Assembly: GCA_934045075.1 (NCBI GenBank)
Contig: OW203726.1
Coordinates: forward strand, 17,547,988 to 17,611,987
Direction: 5' to 3'
DNA from: Yponomeuta sedellus
Lineage: Eukaryota; Arthropoda; Insecta; Lepidoptera; Yponomeutidae
Length of the DNA: 64,000 bases
Shown: piece by piece, positions 43,152 to 55,024 of the stretch
Layout: every line of letters starts with the position of its first letter
Position numbering within the stretch: position 1 is the stretch's first letter
Position numbers and translations under genes: made by a program
Notes under the pieces: model-generated
Told to the model about the DNA's origin: nothing
Seen by the model: only the letters and a program-made list of their open reading frames with translations
The model's database searches: none

Positions 43152-44761
43152 AATTGAGTAATTTGTTGCATGCATGTTTTTTTGATACAAGACATATAGA
43201 AATAATTCTTATATATCTAATCACTTTAATCTAAATTTAATTCAATACTTTTTATGATACATTATAACAAGTTGTTTTCGCTAATAAAATCTACTATTTT
43301 TCAATAATGACTAAAAGAAAACAAGCAAAATTGTTGCAGATCGCCATGTGATCAACTTTTACATTCTACGACCTTTTCGCAACACCGCACCGGGATGGAT
43401 CAACCAGTCTGAGAGCCTCCAAATCGATTCCAAATAACAAACGTCGCTATTGCCTTCCTTTTGTTTTCTTTTAAGGTGCAAAAATTTTAAGAGTTTTTGC
43501 TAGTTCTTTATATGTATTTTTTCGATTTAAGTACATTTTTATGGAATTGGCAGCTATATTTAATTGGCGTCGTAAATTGCGTTTCTTCAAAGCTATGTAT
43601 AATTTTTAGCGGTCTTTGCTTTTGAATATTTTTTTCGATATCGCGGCATATTAGCATGTCACATTAGCATGGCATATTAGCGTGCGAGAGTATTAATCCT
43701 AGGATGTCTATCATTCTCTTAATTCTAAGCTATTTTACCGTTCAAGTCTACTGAATTCTAAATGTTAATCTGTAGCTAGGAGTTTTCTTGCGCATGTCAG
43801 CACTACCATATTATTATATGCTATTTTTTATATTTTAATTTTCTTACTTAAAAATTAAATACTTCAGGTCTTCTATACCTTCTTTACATTGTAGTTTTGT
43901 TTTTACGTCATTGTCTGACGTCACGGAGCCGATCCGGCGCGGTCACGCGAGCATACATCAAACGCCGGGGAATTTCAGCCAAAATACAAGGGGCTTAAGC
44001 AGAAACTTTCTAACCTACGTCATACCGATATTATTATGCCCTGAGGATCTAGGGAGCAAAAAGTTGCCGGCATAGCAACAGTAAAACCTTGTATATTTAA
44101 ATTAAATGGAAATGGTTATTTCAGACAGAGATCGTTAGAACAAATTACATTCTGTTAGGTTAAATAAAAAAGTAATTAAAAAATTTTGGCCTCCACCAAT
44201 GGTAAAAAAGGCGATTTTTACGATTATAAGTTTAACAAACGTTTTTTCACGCGCATAAATTTATAATTTGTAACATATCACAATGAATATTGCGTGCAAG
44301 CTTACAATTAACATCGCACCGCGAATGACCAGATTGTCACACCTCAAGCGAGATTTCGCCAAGGTACTGTAGGTCTTATTGCTCACGGCATAAATATGGA
44401 AATCGAATCAAACGGTGGAGTTTAGTGTCTTCCATTCATTCGGCAATCGGCATCGACGTCACTCTCTTCCGACCAGTTATTGGTATTGTTATTGCTGTCT
44501 TGCTAACCACATTAACGTGCATGACTAACATGGAAGGTCTTGTTTGGCACTGCTTGTTTGGTTTGGTGTGAATTGGAGCTATACAAACAGTGTTAAGGCA
44601 ATAATAATTTGAGAGGTCGTTTTACTCCTCAACACTAACAGGAAGGAGGCTAAACGAGCAATCGGTCGTTTACGTTTCTTTTGCAATGCAATATTCTAAT
44701 AGGTGAGCTATGCATTATCTTTATCACATAAGTGTTACTTAGATATAAACTTAGTTCTAAA
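43152..44761. other. Mkp3 intron segment, nothing recognised
   Basis: This is AT-rich DNA. A CpG-containing stretch lies at 43915-43985 (gacgtcacggagccgatccg, then gcggtcacgcgag). No coding signal was seen. Confidence 0.35.
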
Positions 44762-44762
44762 G

Positions 44763-45140
44763 TTCGCAAGTGTACGTAACTCTAAATATAAAGCCAATTA
44801 TAGGTAATGCCTGGACTGGGAATCAAGCCTGGGTCTCTCGCATCCAAGTCCATTGTTCTACCCACTGAACTACCACCGCGTGAATTTGTTGTAGCGATAT
44901 ACCACATGCAAACTGTGAAGGAAGACATGGTGAGGAAACCCGCTTGGTTGGCTCCGCCTGTATTGACTTGTCTTTTCTGTGGGCTAGTCCGACTAAGCTG
45001 TCAAAATGGTGCAGGTGCTGGGCAAGCCGATTCCATCTAAAAAAAACAATGTCCCAGGCATTGCAGCGTCCGAGTGGTTCCGTCACGCACCTAGCGTAAG
45101 TGAAGGTGCCTCTGGACGCTGTATAAATCACCTTATTTCG
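44763..45140 (+). mobile_element. SINE family 1 with inverted 5' part
   Basis: The 3' body is on the plus strand (gtagcgata, acccgcttggttggctccgc, ctgtgggctagtccgactaa, ggacgctgtataaatcacct). The tRNA-like head and linker (44763-44881) lie before it in inverse orientation: complement of ggtggtagttcagtgggtag, then ggcttgattcccag. Junctions fall at the same gaattTGT position of the consensus. This is the pattern expected from twin priming. Confidence 0.8.
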
Positions 45141-45855
45141 CAGATGTAGGGGAGGAAAGAAAGTTTTAAAATTAAGATAAAATTAAGGTCTCAAAGAAAG
45201 CAAATTTGTATTTGAAACAAAATTTTATTGCAGTAAAATCAAGCTAGACATATGTGGAAGGTTCTTGTGTGGGAGCCCAAGACCCACTTCTGGTCACTGA
45301 GCCACTGGAATAAGTATGTAAAATCAAGTTACTGTAATAAAACTCTTGTTAGTTTTAATTTTTTTATTGAATTATAAACGATTTTAATATAGGTTTTTCA
45401 CCATAAGATAAGATTAAATAGTTTTTGCCTAAATAGAGTTGGGAGAGAACAGACCATTCTGAAGCAAGGTTTCATCTGTTACCTGACTGAATAAAAACTG
45501 TAAGTAGAATGTATATCTGTACCTCAACTGGACGGCGGGAGCCGAGGTCAAATAAAAATAAAACCGCATCATAATCTATAGCAATCACGCAATTAATTTC
45601 TTGTAATTACAGTCCACTACCTGCCAATTTGCATTGCACTTCGAAATTAAGAGTCTACCGGTCGACATTGCCCAACACATAATTCGTTAACCCGCTCGAG
45701 TAACGAGCGAAAAGTAACAACGGGCGACGTTCACTATAATAAATTTAATATCACACGAAAATTATCCGTAAAGCGCTTCGTCGTGCTAACTAGCGCCACC
45801 AATGAAATAAAAAATCATAACCTGTTTTATAATACATAAAAATCTGTGATAATTA

Positions 45856-45979
45856 TTTTAGAACATACAGCCTAGAACGTAGTATCAACATCGTAGGACT
45901 TTAATCGACTTCCTCTAAAAACAATAGTTTTTGGCGGCAATCGATTAAAGCCCCAGGTTCTAGACTGTAGGTCCTAAAA
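45856..45979. repeat. Imperfect inverted repeat (MITE-like)
   Basis: The left part reads tttagaacatacagcctagaa, then ggactttaatcgact and aaaaac. The right part reads gtttttggcggcaatcgatt, then aaagccccaggttctagactg and taggtcctaaa, inverted. The centre is only a few bases. The class is unknown. Confidence 0.6.
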
Positions 45980-46075
45980 ATAGTTATTATAATGGTTTCG
46001 GTTTATGTTTACTTTTTGAAAAACAAGTAAAGTTTTTAGTAAAAAATGGTGTTTTCAAAATGATAATTTTAGTAT

Positions 46076-46324
46076 CGTCGTCGTCAGGCTATACTAGTCC
46101 ACTGCTGGACATAGCCCTCCCCTGAAGAGCGCCACGTTGTGCTATCATAGGGGGTAATGCCCATAATCCCAACGCTGGGCATGCGGGTTGGGGATCGCAG
46201 TTCGGTGGATTGTACTGCAGGGGGCGCTGCTGCCCACCCCCCAGTTTGTGTCCCTTATCGCCTTTTACGACACCCGCGGGAAGAATTGAGTTGGTGCTAT
46301 TCTCTAGGCCGACACCACACAGCA
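46076..46324 (-). mobile_element. SINE family 3 (RTE-tailed), full length
   Basis: Same unit as 16187-16434 and 62230-62478, from the gctgtgtggtgtcggccta end (at 46324) to the gcctgacgacgacga end (at 46076). No target duplication is obvious. Confidence 0.75.
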
Positions 46325-46689
46325 CAATCAAAGCTTCTCAATCAAAACCTTGGTGCAGCATAAGAAAAAGTGCCTTGAATGTCCGTTATTTTATTATCTA
46401 TCTAACCATCTGATCACATTTATTAAAGGTATACTCATTTTATTACAAGCACTAACAATGTTTCAAAAATGTCAGATTGTGCGAGCGAGACAGCATGCCC
46501 GACGTAACAGCATCCTTAAATGCATACGAAGTTTAGTCTACAGTCCAAGGAAAAAAGCCCGCTCCCGTGACGTGCCCGTCGGACGCACGTGGCCTGGATT
46601 TTTTTGCGCCAGAATAGTATTCTCTAACCTTGAACGTATATAGGGTTAATTTCGTTTGTATCATTGCGCCCGTTGTAATGTGAAGTGAA

Positions 46690-46935
46690 CAGTCCTTAAT
46701 TAAGTAGGTACGTGCCGGGTCAGTCGGTTCGTCGGCTTATTCACACAGCTGCGAAACCGGCGCGCGGCGTGTGACTCAATGGAGCTCCATTCATGCGCAG
46801 GCGAAGCGCCCGTTCACTATTTCAATTCACATTTTTCCTTCGCGAAATCGCGTCGGTCGGTGGGTATAGCGCGAGTGAGGCGGTTCGATTGCGGACGATA
46901 CCGAATCGATAGGGGACCAGCATGTTTGAGAGATG
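46690..46935. promoter_or_regulatory. CpG-rich intronic island, candidate promoter or enhancer
   Basis: A GC-rich, non-repetitive stretch (gtcagtcggttcgtcggctt, gaaaccggcgcgcggcgtgt, ttcgcgaaatcgcgtcggtc) lies in the AT-rich intron. It includes a TCAGT initiator-like motif near 46719 and the palindrome cgcgaaatcgcg near 46840. No coding sequence is attached. Its regulatory role is inferred from composition only. Confidence 0.3.
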
Positions 46936-47562
46936 TCCCTTTACTGAACGAATTAATCTATTTATATGCTAATAGTACGCCAGTTACATTTTAACTAACC
47001 TAAGTACTTGGAATGTGTGGAAACAATGCTTCAACAACTCTGTGACTCTAACACCTATGGAAGCATCTATCAGTTTTGAGCAATTAAGTATCAATTAATA
47101 AACATTACCAAGCCTTTTTTAGAAAACGAATTTTAACTTTCAAAGTGCAAACGAAACATCAGGATCCCAACCAGACGGTTCGTAACAAAACAACGCTAAA
47201 AGTTTGGCGACCATTGCGTACGCATGTTTAAAATTTTGATAACCCAATATAGTTTGTTTACTTGGTGTCCAGGATTCGTGGCTTTCAGGTTGGGTCATAG
47301 TTTTGAGTTAAGTTTATTTAAGTTTTGAGCGTCAATACGAATAAGATCATGTTGTAAAAACGAGTGTTTCACAATACATCCACAGAAATGCCGTTGAATG
47401 AACCGATCGTCTATGTTTCAATGGTTGCAAAACCACTTGACGAAGTGAAGCATATAGCTGTACTTTTCATTGATCCTCTAGAACCGTAAAAATGATTCCG
47501 TACTATGCTCAAGGTAAGGGCGAAGGCAACGTAGGTAGATCGGTAAAATAATAATAATGCAG

Positions 47563-47625
47563 GGCTTCTCTCAGAGAAGTATGGGCTTAATCACCACGCG
47601 TGCCCACCGCGCATTGGCAATTTAA
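47563..47625 (-). repeat. Short dispersed repeat ('gagaggcctgtgcc' family)
   Basis: The plus strand reads cttctctcagagaagtatgg, then gcttaatcaccacgcgtgcc, then caccgcgcattggcaattt. This is the inverse of the unit at 181-275. Confidence 0.5.
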
Positions 47626-47656
47626 ACGTTGAGGTAGTGAACACCTCCGACACTCA

Positions 47657-47740
47657 GGTCTCCTCACGATGTTCTCCTGCATTGTTATTATGTGGTATTG
47701 CTATTGTAACTTCACAAATGTAGGTAGGTACGTAAGTTAG
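47657..47740 (-). mobile_element. SINE family 1, internal fragment
   Basis: On the minus strand it reads cttacgtacctacctacat-like linker, then acaatagcaataccacataa and aggagaacatcgtgaggaga. Confidence 0.55.
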
Positions 47741-47747
47741 AAAACTA

Positions 47748-47886
47748 CTTGCCAGTTTCTGAATTGAGAACTTTGCTAAGTAATAGTTAACTGTAGGGCT
47801 GTCTCTTCGAATCACTCAGAAAAAAAATGTGACAGAATGTTACTTAAGTATTTGCATAGTGAAATTCTCAATTCAGAAACCGGCCC
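47748..47886. mobile_element. Terminal-inverted-repeat MITE, short copy
   Basis: Ends gccagtttctgaattgagaa and ttctcaattcagaaaccggc are inverse complements. The interior (gctgtctcttcgaat, ctcag, gtgacag, gttacttaagtattt) matches 59305-59792. It holds the empty TA site (47841-47842) for the element nested in that copy. Confidence 0.8.
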
Positions 47887-48599
47887 AAATACTTTGGTAC
47901 AAGCCGGGTTTATTCGGTATAGGCAAAAACATATCTTTAACGGCACGATACAGAAACTCAATGTAATCCTAATCCTTCAGCTTCTTAACCATACAAAAAA
48001 GCAAGATACAAAATAGATTACTTTGACATTACAATAACATGTTTATTGTAGATGGATATTGATCATCTACTTACAACGACCGCCATCTTTTAATTGGTGG
48101 AGGGGGGGACACAAGTTCAAAACTCGGAGTGAATATGTAGTTCATGAGTAGTAAATTGAAATTGTCCGAAATTAATTCAATCTTTTACGTGCTTTTACCT
48201 CCAACGTTCAATAAGTCACAGTTTCTGTGCAATTTTGGATAAAATACTTTGTGCATAGGAGTCTTCTACGATGCTAAGTAGACAAGAAACAGACAATGTG
48301 ATTTCAACTTAAATTATTTGCGAATAGAGATTCAAGTCTACTGTAGCTACCATCCCTTCGTCATAATTAGCACTAATCTGGACGTTTCGGGGCTATTTTC
48401 AGCTATCGCCTAAGGGGAACACCCTGTGTTAATGTCAGCGAAATGCGTAATTATCCCAAATACCTCCCCGGCGATGTTATACAAGGTGTAAAAGAATAAC
48501 AATGCAGAATCTTAACCAAAGCCAGGAGTTACCAACTCGACCCGCAATTTCGGCAAAATATAGTCTGGCGTGCGTGCCTGAAATGACAAAGGACTGCTG

Positions 48600-48805
48600 A
48601 TGAAGGGAAAGAGTTTTCTAAGGTTAACACGAGCACTAGACATAATAAAAACTGTGTTTACACGGATTTTATGAGTCTTCTGATGGAAGATGAGTCTTCC
48701 GAGACCACGGTACTTGAAAAAGTACCGAAACGTCGGAAAATTGTAAAAATGTATAATTATACGCGTAAAATCCGTGTAAATACAGTTTTTATGAAGGGAA
48801 AGAGA
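48600..48805. repeat. Inverted-repeat element with central hairpin
   Basis: Arms of 26 bp (48646-48671, aaaactgtgtttacacgga, and 48766-48791) enclose gatgagtcttccgagaccac, then cggtacttgaaaaagtaccg and aaacgtcgg. The gagaccacgg...ccgaaacgtcgg centre is shared with 17437-17665. A direct repeat (atgaagggaaagag) lies outside both ends. Confidence 0.6.
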
Positions 48806-49194
48806 TTTGCCAGGACCGTCGCTAGTTGCCTCTGCGTCTACCACTTCGGAATACCTATAGAAGTGCGTTTATGTTATGTTCACATCTGGTTTCGCGTGGT
48901 TTATTAATTTATGTTAATTGACACTTTCGTTGCCAAATAAGATGCTTTGTATTGTTTGCTCGACGAATTTTCATCAGACGGGCACGCATGAAGAAGTGTC
49001 TTCAGTAGCTGACGGCGAGGTTCGATTCATTTCGAATCGAATAATTCAGATGAAGCAAAGCATCATTAACAAATTAACAGAGAAGTCATGCAAACTTATG
49101 CTACCACTTACCGCATACGCGGTAAGTGCTCATCTAAGCAGGTTGATAAAAAAAAATGAGATTTTAGTGAAACTTGTAGTTATTTTGTTAAATC

Positions 49195-49497
49195 GTTTTT
49201 AGGGTTCCGTATCGAAAGGGTAAGGGACCCTATTGCTAAGACTCCACTGTCCGAAGTCTGTCGTCAGGTTTTAACTCATGAACAATGTTGAAATTACCAC
49301 AGATAATGTATATCTGTCCGCTGTAACAACAAATACTAAAAAACTAATAATATTAATATTTTAGAGGGCCTCCCATATAACAAACGTATTTTTTTCTTGA
49401 TATTAATAACGGCAACAGGTAGGGTGTCTCATGTTATGTAGATATTGGTATGGAACCCTTCGTGCGCGAGTCCTACTTGCACTAGACCGGTTTTTAT
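49195..49497 (+). repeat. Dispersed lepidopteran repeat ('agggttccgta...cgagtcc-acttgcactaga-ccggttttt')
   Basis: It begins ttttagggttccgtatcga and ends ggaacccttcgtgcgcgagt, then gcactagaccggttttta. This kind of unit is very common in moths and butterflies; the classification is from memory. A fragment of the opposite end type lies at 57955-58020. Confidence 0.6.
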
Positions 49498-49602
49498 TTT
49501 ACGGAAAAAATGTATTCATTTATTGAAAATGTGAAATAAATAAGTCAATTTGACTATAGACAATTATCACAAAACATACAAATTATCTTTATAATTTAAA
49601 AA

Positions 49603-49620
49603 CCTATTTAGGGGCTAAAA
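49603..49620 (+). mobile_element. 18-bp insertion of a SINE end inside an 18-bp direct repeat
   Basis: The sequence cctatttaggggctaaaa is the terminal motif of the family at 32587-32764. It lies between two identical copies of atctttataatttaaaaa (49585-49602 and 49621-49638). Confidence 0.6.
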
Positions 49621-50295
49621 ATCTTTATAATTTAAAAATTCGAACTTTGGGTTAGAGTTACGTCAAATTGCGTGCAACTATGGTATGACGACTATCGAAT
49701 ACACCCACTCATTTCCCATTATGTAGTCCACCTCACAGTTACGTTAGTAACGTTTACCTAAAACAAAGCGTTAGTGGCAAACACGAAAAAAATGGAACAC
49801 TACGGTTCCGATGTGGAACAAGCTTAGGCATAGCAGGCGCTGAACAAAGGGCCATAAATATCGCATTAGTGTGGGCAGCGAGAGTACATAGGCGGAAGCC
49901 TTGGAGCGTTAGGGTAGATCGAAGTTACGGCTGCTCTACATGGCGTTAAAAGTCGTACACGTCAAAAGTCTAAAGAGAAGAAACCTATCCGCCCCAAAAG
50001 AATCGACCAGCCTTTCCAATTTTCATATTCCGAATTCGCCTGGTACGACGCGGGTGAGTGATGTTCCATTGTTTCCCAATACAGATTATATTTATAGGAT
50101 CAAAAAACGGTTTACAATGAGTTATGTATTTATACTAAAGTACACATTGTTTCTCAGCAGTAAATGTAGCCTCCATTGGCATATCGACGGCATCGCAGTG
50201 TCAACAAGAAAATATAGCCTGAGAAAGTCTTGCTCGTTTCGAGTCACCTAAATTCACGCGTTCACCTTAATATTTAAGCAATTTCGTAACCTGAC

Positions 50296-50482
50296 TTTTG
50301 AGTTACCTTAGCGCTTAAGATCGCCAACCCGCGAAAGGCTCGCGTAACGATTCAGCCCATACATATCCTATATCTCCGAGTCAATATGCAAGCCTATATA
50401 TTAAAAGGGTCTGATCGATTAGACCCGTTTAACATTATAAACTATGTACGAGTATCGCAAATCATTAAGAAATAATATGCAA
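50296..50482. repeat. Short dispersed repeat followed by a foldback-arm fragment
   Basis: Positions 50296-50375 match the 'cgcttgaaatcgccaatccgc' unit. Positions 50394-50482 (tatattaaaagggtctgatc, ttagacccgtttaacattat, tacgagtatcgcaaatcatt) are the inverse of the outer end of the element at 17437-17665. Confidence 0.5.
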
Positions 50483-51797
50483 GCAGTTATTACGCTTGAT
50501 TTGAATTGAATAATTTTCAGTCTTGAAACATTAGGCTGTCACTTACGATGCCGAAATCAACTGTCAACTCAGAGCTGATAATTTTGCATCGTGTTCATTA
50601 GGTCATTAGGTGTCATTAGGTCAAGAGTATAAACGTAGAGCTAGAGACTGAAGCGACCTCATATTTTCAGATTTTACTCTTGGGTTTAGTTCTATTGATA
50701 AATAAGCTTTGTCCACACTTCTGTACTCCGATATTAACAACATTGAACTGTCTCATATGATAACTAGGTTTAATATGCAGTTACATTCGGCTGCTTATAT
50801 CTTGATAGTTCCTCACACTTAGTAATTAAGACTAATAATTCTCCCTCGCAAAGGGTGACGCGATAACAGGTCTACATACGCTTATTTCACTATTCATGCA
50901 TGAAATGTCTGAACAGCAATTGCCACTGAGGTTTAATCAGGCTGGCACGTAACAAGATTGAGGTACGTATTTACATGGGAGCCTTGTGCAATAATCGATG
51001 CCTCCACTGCACAATCGTGTGAATGTAGCGAGTGACTCAAATCTGCTTTTAGGTATGTAATTATTACGTCAATCATCGTCACATAACGCTTTAAAATGTC
51101 TCATAATACTGACACAGGGAAATTACAATCCATTCATTGGATCCACTGATTCATGGGAATAATAATAAATCGGTTACCATAGTAATAAGACAGATATGGT
51201 GACGGCCAAGACCATTGCGAATCAATGTTGATTTAACGGTAACAATAATTTCAGTCAACCAAATACAGGGAGAAACTCCACTTCAAGCTATTATAGAAAG
51301 TATTGCGTTCAGACTGGCCGCAGACCACAGCGGAAGTATGTATTGAGAACATAGGTTTGCCCCTATTCTGTGAATCTATAATGGGTGGGTTTCTCTTTAT
51401 CTACCCAGATGTCGCACCTTTTAGTCCGCCCTGAAGCTTCACAGTGTCGCTGGCAGGATCTCATGCAGGCATCACTCAGCGTTATCGCAGTGACGCGGTT
51501 TTGCGAGAAAGATGTCTAAAAAAAAGTCGTCGCTTTCGACACGAAGGATGCAGAATCCAAAAGTGTCAAAATATGTATTTAAATGACATTTCCGAGTTGT
51601 CCAAATTGAAAGAATCCGCCTAACAGATGAAACAAAACCTACTGATCAATAGGATGCGCCTCAGATGCTTCACGGTATCCAGTTTGTGTACTTTGGTACT
51701 TAGTTCGCGATTATGAACGGTCGTTTGTAAATAACAACTTCATAGTCGCGTTTTGTTCTGCTTCGTTGATACTGCTGTCTATCAATTATATTACAGT
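50483..51797. other. Mkp3 intron segment with a RUNX/ETS-like composite site
   Basis: Mostly featureless. Positions 51324-51337 read ACCACAGCGGAAGT, adjoining RUNX-like (ACCACA) and ETS-like (GCGGAAGT) motifs. Whether it is bound cannot be judged from sequence. Confidence 0.3.
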
Positions 51798-51808
51798 ATT
51801 ACATCATA

Positions 51809-51929
51809 GGGCCAAGACTGAAGAGGCGCCCTGTCTTCAACCCAAGCTGGAGACAGGGCGCTATGGCGCTCATTAGGGGAGGGCTATGTCCAGCAGTGGA
51901 CTACATAATATAGCCTGGAGAAGAAGAAG
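51809..51929 (+). mobile_element. RTE 3'-end insertion with 11-bp target duplication
   Basis: It reads gacagggcgctatggcgctc, then ggggagggctatgtccagca, gtggactaca, tatagcctgg and an (aga)n tail. Duplications attacatcata lie at 51798-51808 and 51930-51940. Its 5' part contains a short inverted repeat of the gccctgtctt/agacagggc phrase. Confidence 0.85.
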
Positions 51930-51940
51930 ATTACATCATA

Positions 51941-54849
51941 AATCAAGCACTCAGTAAAAATAACGGTAAAGCTTCCTTTTATATCTTACTCAAGTCTACG
52001 CGGTGTAATTAGAAGAGGTCGTGAAAAGTGAGACATCGCGATTCGTAAAACATGCCTGTGGTAACAGGGTTAATAAATTACCAATGTGTAAGGCTGTTCC
52101 ATTTCTAGCTGGATTATGTTTAGAGTTATTCCACAAACTCCTACCGAACCTCTTTCTCCAATGCCTGGCAGGAATTTAGATTTTATGAATATTTACTTAA
52201 CATTACTAAATTACCTAGTTGTTTTAAAATTTGATGTAAAGGAAACAAATATTTTTTTAAATATTTAACTTTCAAGATTAACAGATGAATGTGACGAAAT
52301 CTAGCTTTTAGATTTTTGATAATATGTACTATACTAAATTGACTCCTATTTTCAATTGAATTATTTAAACAGTCCACAATCAGGCACTCGGAGGAGTGGG
52401 CATTGTGAGCGAAAAATCCACAAATTACCCTGGAGTTGGAGTTGTTCGTGGAGATTTGTAAGAAAACCATTTGTTTAGTTAGAAGTTGGTTTGCCCAGCA
52501 CCTAATATCTAATCAGGTTAATCGACTAACGCAACATACAAGGTCAATGCCAGTGGTTCAGCTCCACGCTAAGGCTTTAGAATAATAAGAAAATGGCAAT
52601 TCTCAGTAGGTATAAAAAAATACTAGCCATAGCCTTATTATGCTACGAAGCGGCCACTTAAAACGCTGAACGATGCGCAAACAAGACATCGATACAAACC
52701 GTGGGAGGCAAACTAAGTACCTACTCATAAAGTCACAATAATTCCAAAGTCCATTCAAGTTTCCTTTCAGCCCACTCGCTTAACCCGCCGCCGATTGAGT
52801 CGATCGATCGCCAAGTGATTTTGCAGAGTTAAAACTGGGGAAATAAGTACATAAAATCAGACATAACCGCCAGTCATGACCTATGGATGAGGTAATGCAC
52901 ATTTTTATGAATATCCGAATGCCATATAACTGATTAAGGTCAACCTTTAAGTGTCCACCTTTATACATATTAATCGTTTTGGAGAAGAGGTTCTCCAAAA
53001 CTATTGATATTTATAAGTTACTTCTACTGTTAGTTAACTCAGGAAAACTATATTTCCACGCATGGCTTCCGGTTCTGTTCCGGGCAAAACCAAGAAATAT
53101 AAATGGTTGTGGCGTCCAGCATTGGATAAACATCGGCTGACGACAAACGACTGTTCATTAATTACGTAACACAATTAAGGAGGAAGGGGCCCGAACGCGG
53201 ACAAGTTTTATTAAACGTCTGTTTAAACAACAAAACAACGTCAAGTTTTCCGGCTTCTTGTATGTAGGTTTGTTCGTTCCTACAAAAGACTATACCGTCC
53301 TAACGGTTAAATTTAAACGACATTTTGGAATACTTACGTCATCCCGTAAGGTAACTCAACTACAACTTATACACCGCTTTTCATAAAATTACAACAATTC
53401 GATGTGCATTAGATTCGGCGTAACCGAGTCTTCCTACAGTATAACAGTAGGTTAATCAGCTATGCAAAATCATGAATAGCAGTTTTATGAAATATGACCC
53501 TGATATGCCGCAGGGCGCGTCCATCAGTTAATGATGGAATGTCCCAGCTCATTAGGACGTGCCACCCTATGAGCCCAATTAACCTTTCGGCCGCGGGTCG
53601 CAGGACGCCCTCCGGTCTGAGTGAAGTTCATTCATGATGTCACTACGACGGACGTGGTACATTTGCGTGTGAAGGTGACAGAAAATGAGACAGAAGAACC
53701 GGAGAGAGCTTCATACCACGCGTTACTCAATTAATCATATTATACTTATGGATGACGAATGGCTGATTATGTTCATGATGATGACAGACGATTAGAATCG
53801 CTCAGGATTGGTGGGCATACTTAGGCCCCTCGTCAATCTAGGTTTAATGGGTCTAGTTGCTCTACCCGTAGGCACCGCTCGGGGTCATGTATAGGGTAAC
53901 GAGGGTAAAACACAGTGCAGGGGATAAAACAGATCTTCCGACGCGAATTATGTAAGTACAAATTACAAACCTACTTTTCGAAGGTACAATTTTTTATTTT
54001 ATTTATTGTTCTCCGGCCTGCCACCACATACCATGGGCAAATTCGATTGCCAATTTGTATCTATCTCATTAGATATTTTTGATGTCAACACTACGAATGG
54101 TGGTAGGCACAAAAACATTTGCGGGCAAAGATCTAGAGCATAGCATGGAAGTCGATTCGTTACGATCTTTGGCAGACAGAAAGCGGTGCGGGGCGAAATA
54201 GGATCGTTTCGGATACAAAATTGTTTTATAAGTCGGTTCCTGACTCCGCGCTTTTTGCTGAAGATGTTTGTCGGCATCTAAGTATTTTCCCATGCAAACG
54301 TCATTAATGGGAAATATCAGTGTTTGGAACGAGACAACTGCGTCGGAAGAAAGCCAGTGTCGATCTGTCGATGTCGATCGAACCGGAATAGCGGAGACGC
54401 TTTTTATCCGATAGTCAATACGACGAAATGATTAGCGACGAGGAAAACGTCTCAAGTACAGGTCCATACTAGGATTCTCCTGGGGGGGTATATTTATGAA
54501 TGTGAAGAGACGTTATTGAATAGACCCGGAAAATCTGAGTTCCTATACAAGTCCATCTCCCACAGAGAAATGTGGTATAACAAAAACTCCAGCTTAAATA
54601 ACAAAATAATGACTTGCCAATATTCATGGAGCTAAACTAAGCTACTTAGATATTCATTCATTTATTTAGTAACAGATTTATTAAACCGAAATCTATCCAC
54701 TTATTCCTGATTTCATGGTTTATTTGAAAGTAACTTGTTTTATAATGATAACACAAGTATGTTCTTTATTGTACACCGGAAAAATCTACAAATACAAAAT
54801 ATGTACACAGGTACTACGTAGAACAATTGGCAGTTTTATTTCTAAAAGC
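51941..54849. other. Mkp3 intron segment, nothing recognised
   Basis: The ORFs at 52183-52470, 52780-52998 and 53999-54293 have no recognisable domain. A CpG-containing patch lies at 53510-53620 (ccaattaacctttcggccgc, then gggtcgcaggacgcc). Confidence 0.35.
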
Positions 54850-54925
54850 AATTTCATTTCGGTCGGGGGTTCTAGTCCCGGCATGGATGGAATTTTTAGG
54901 CTCTAAATAGGTTTTTAAAATTTCT
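54850..54925 (+). mobile_element. SINE fragment (palindromic-SINE family, single arm)
   Basis: It reads cgggggttctagtcccggca (box-B-like), then tggatggaatttttaggctc and taaataggtttttaaaattt. This is the right arm only of the type at 32587-32764. Confidence 0.65.
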
Positions 54926-55024
54926 TACAACCTTACGATGGAAAGTTGTAATGAAGAATTACGAGTACCTTCTCCTGCAACAACCCTTATCGAATGTGAT
55001 GATTCCTCTGCCCTCTCGAACCCC

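Noticed and set aside
52183..52470. 95-codon minus ORF as a LINE fragment
   Set aside because: No reverse-transcriptase or endonuclease motif could be identified; its composition is ordinary AT-rich noise.
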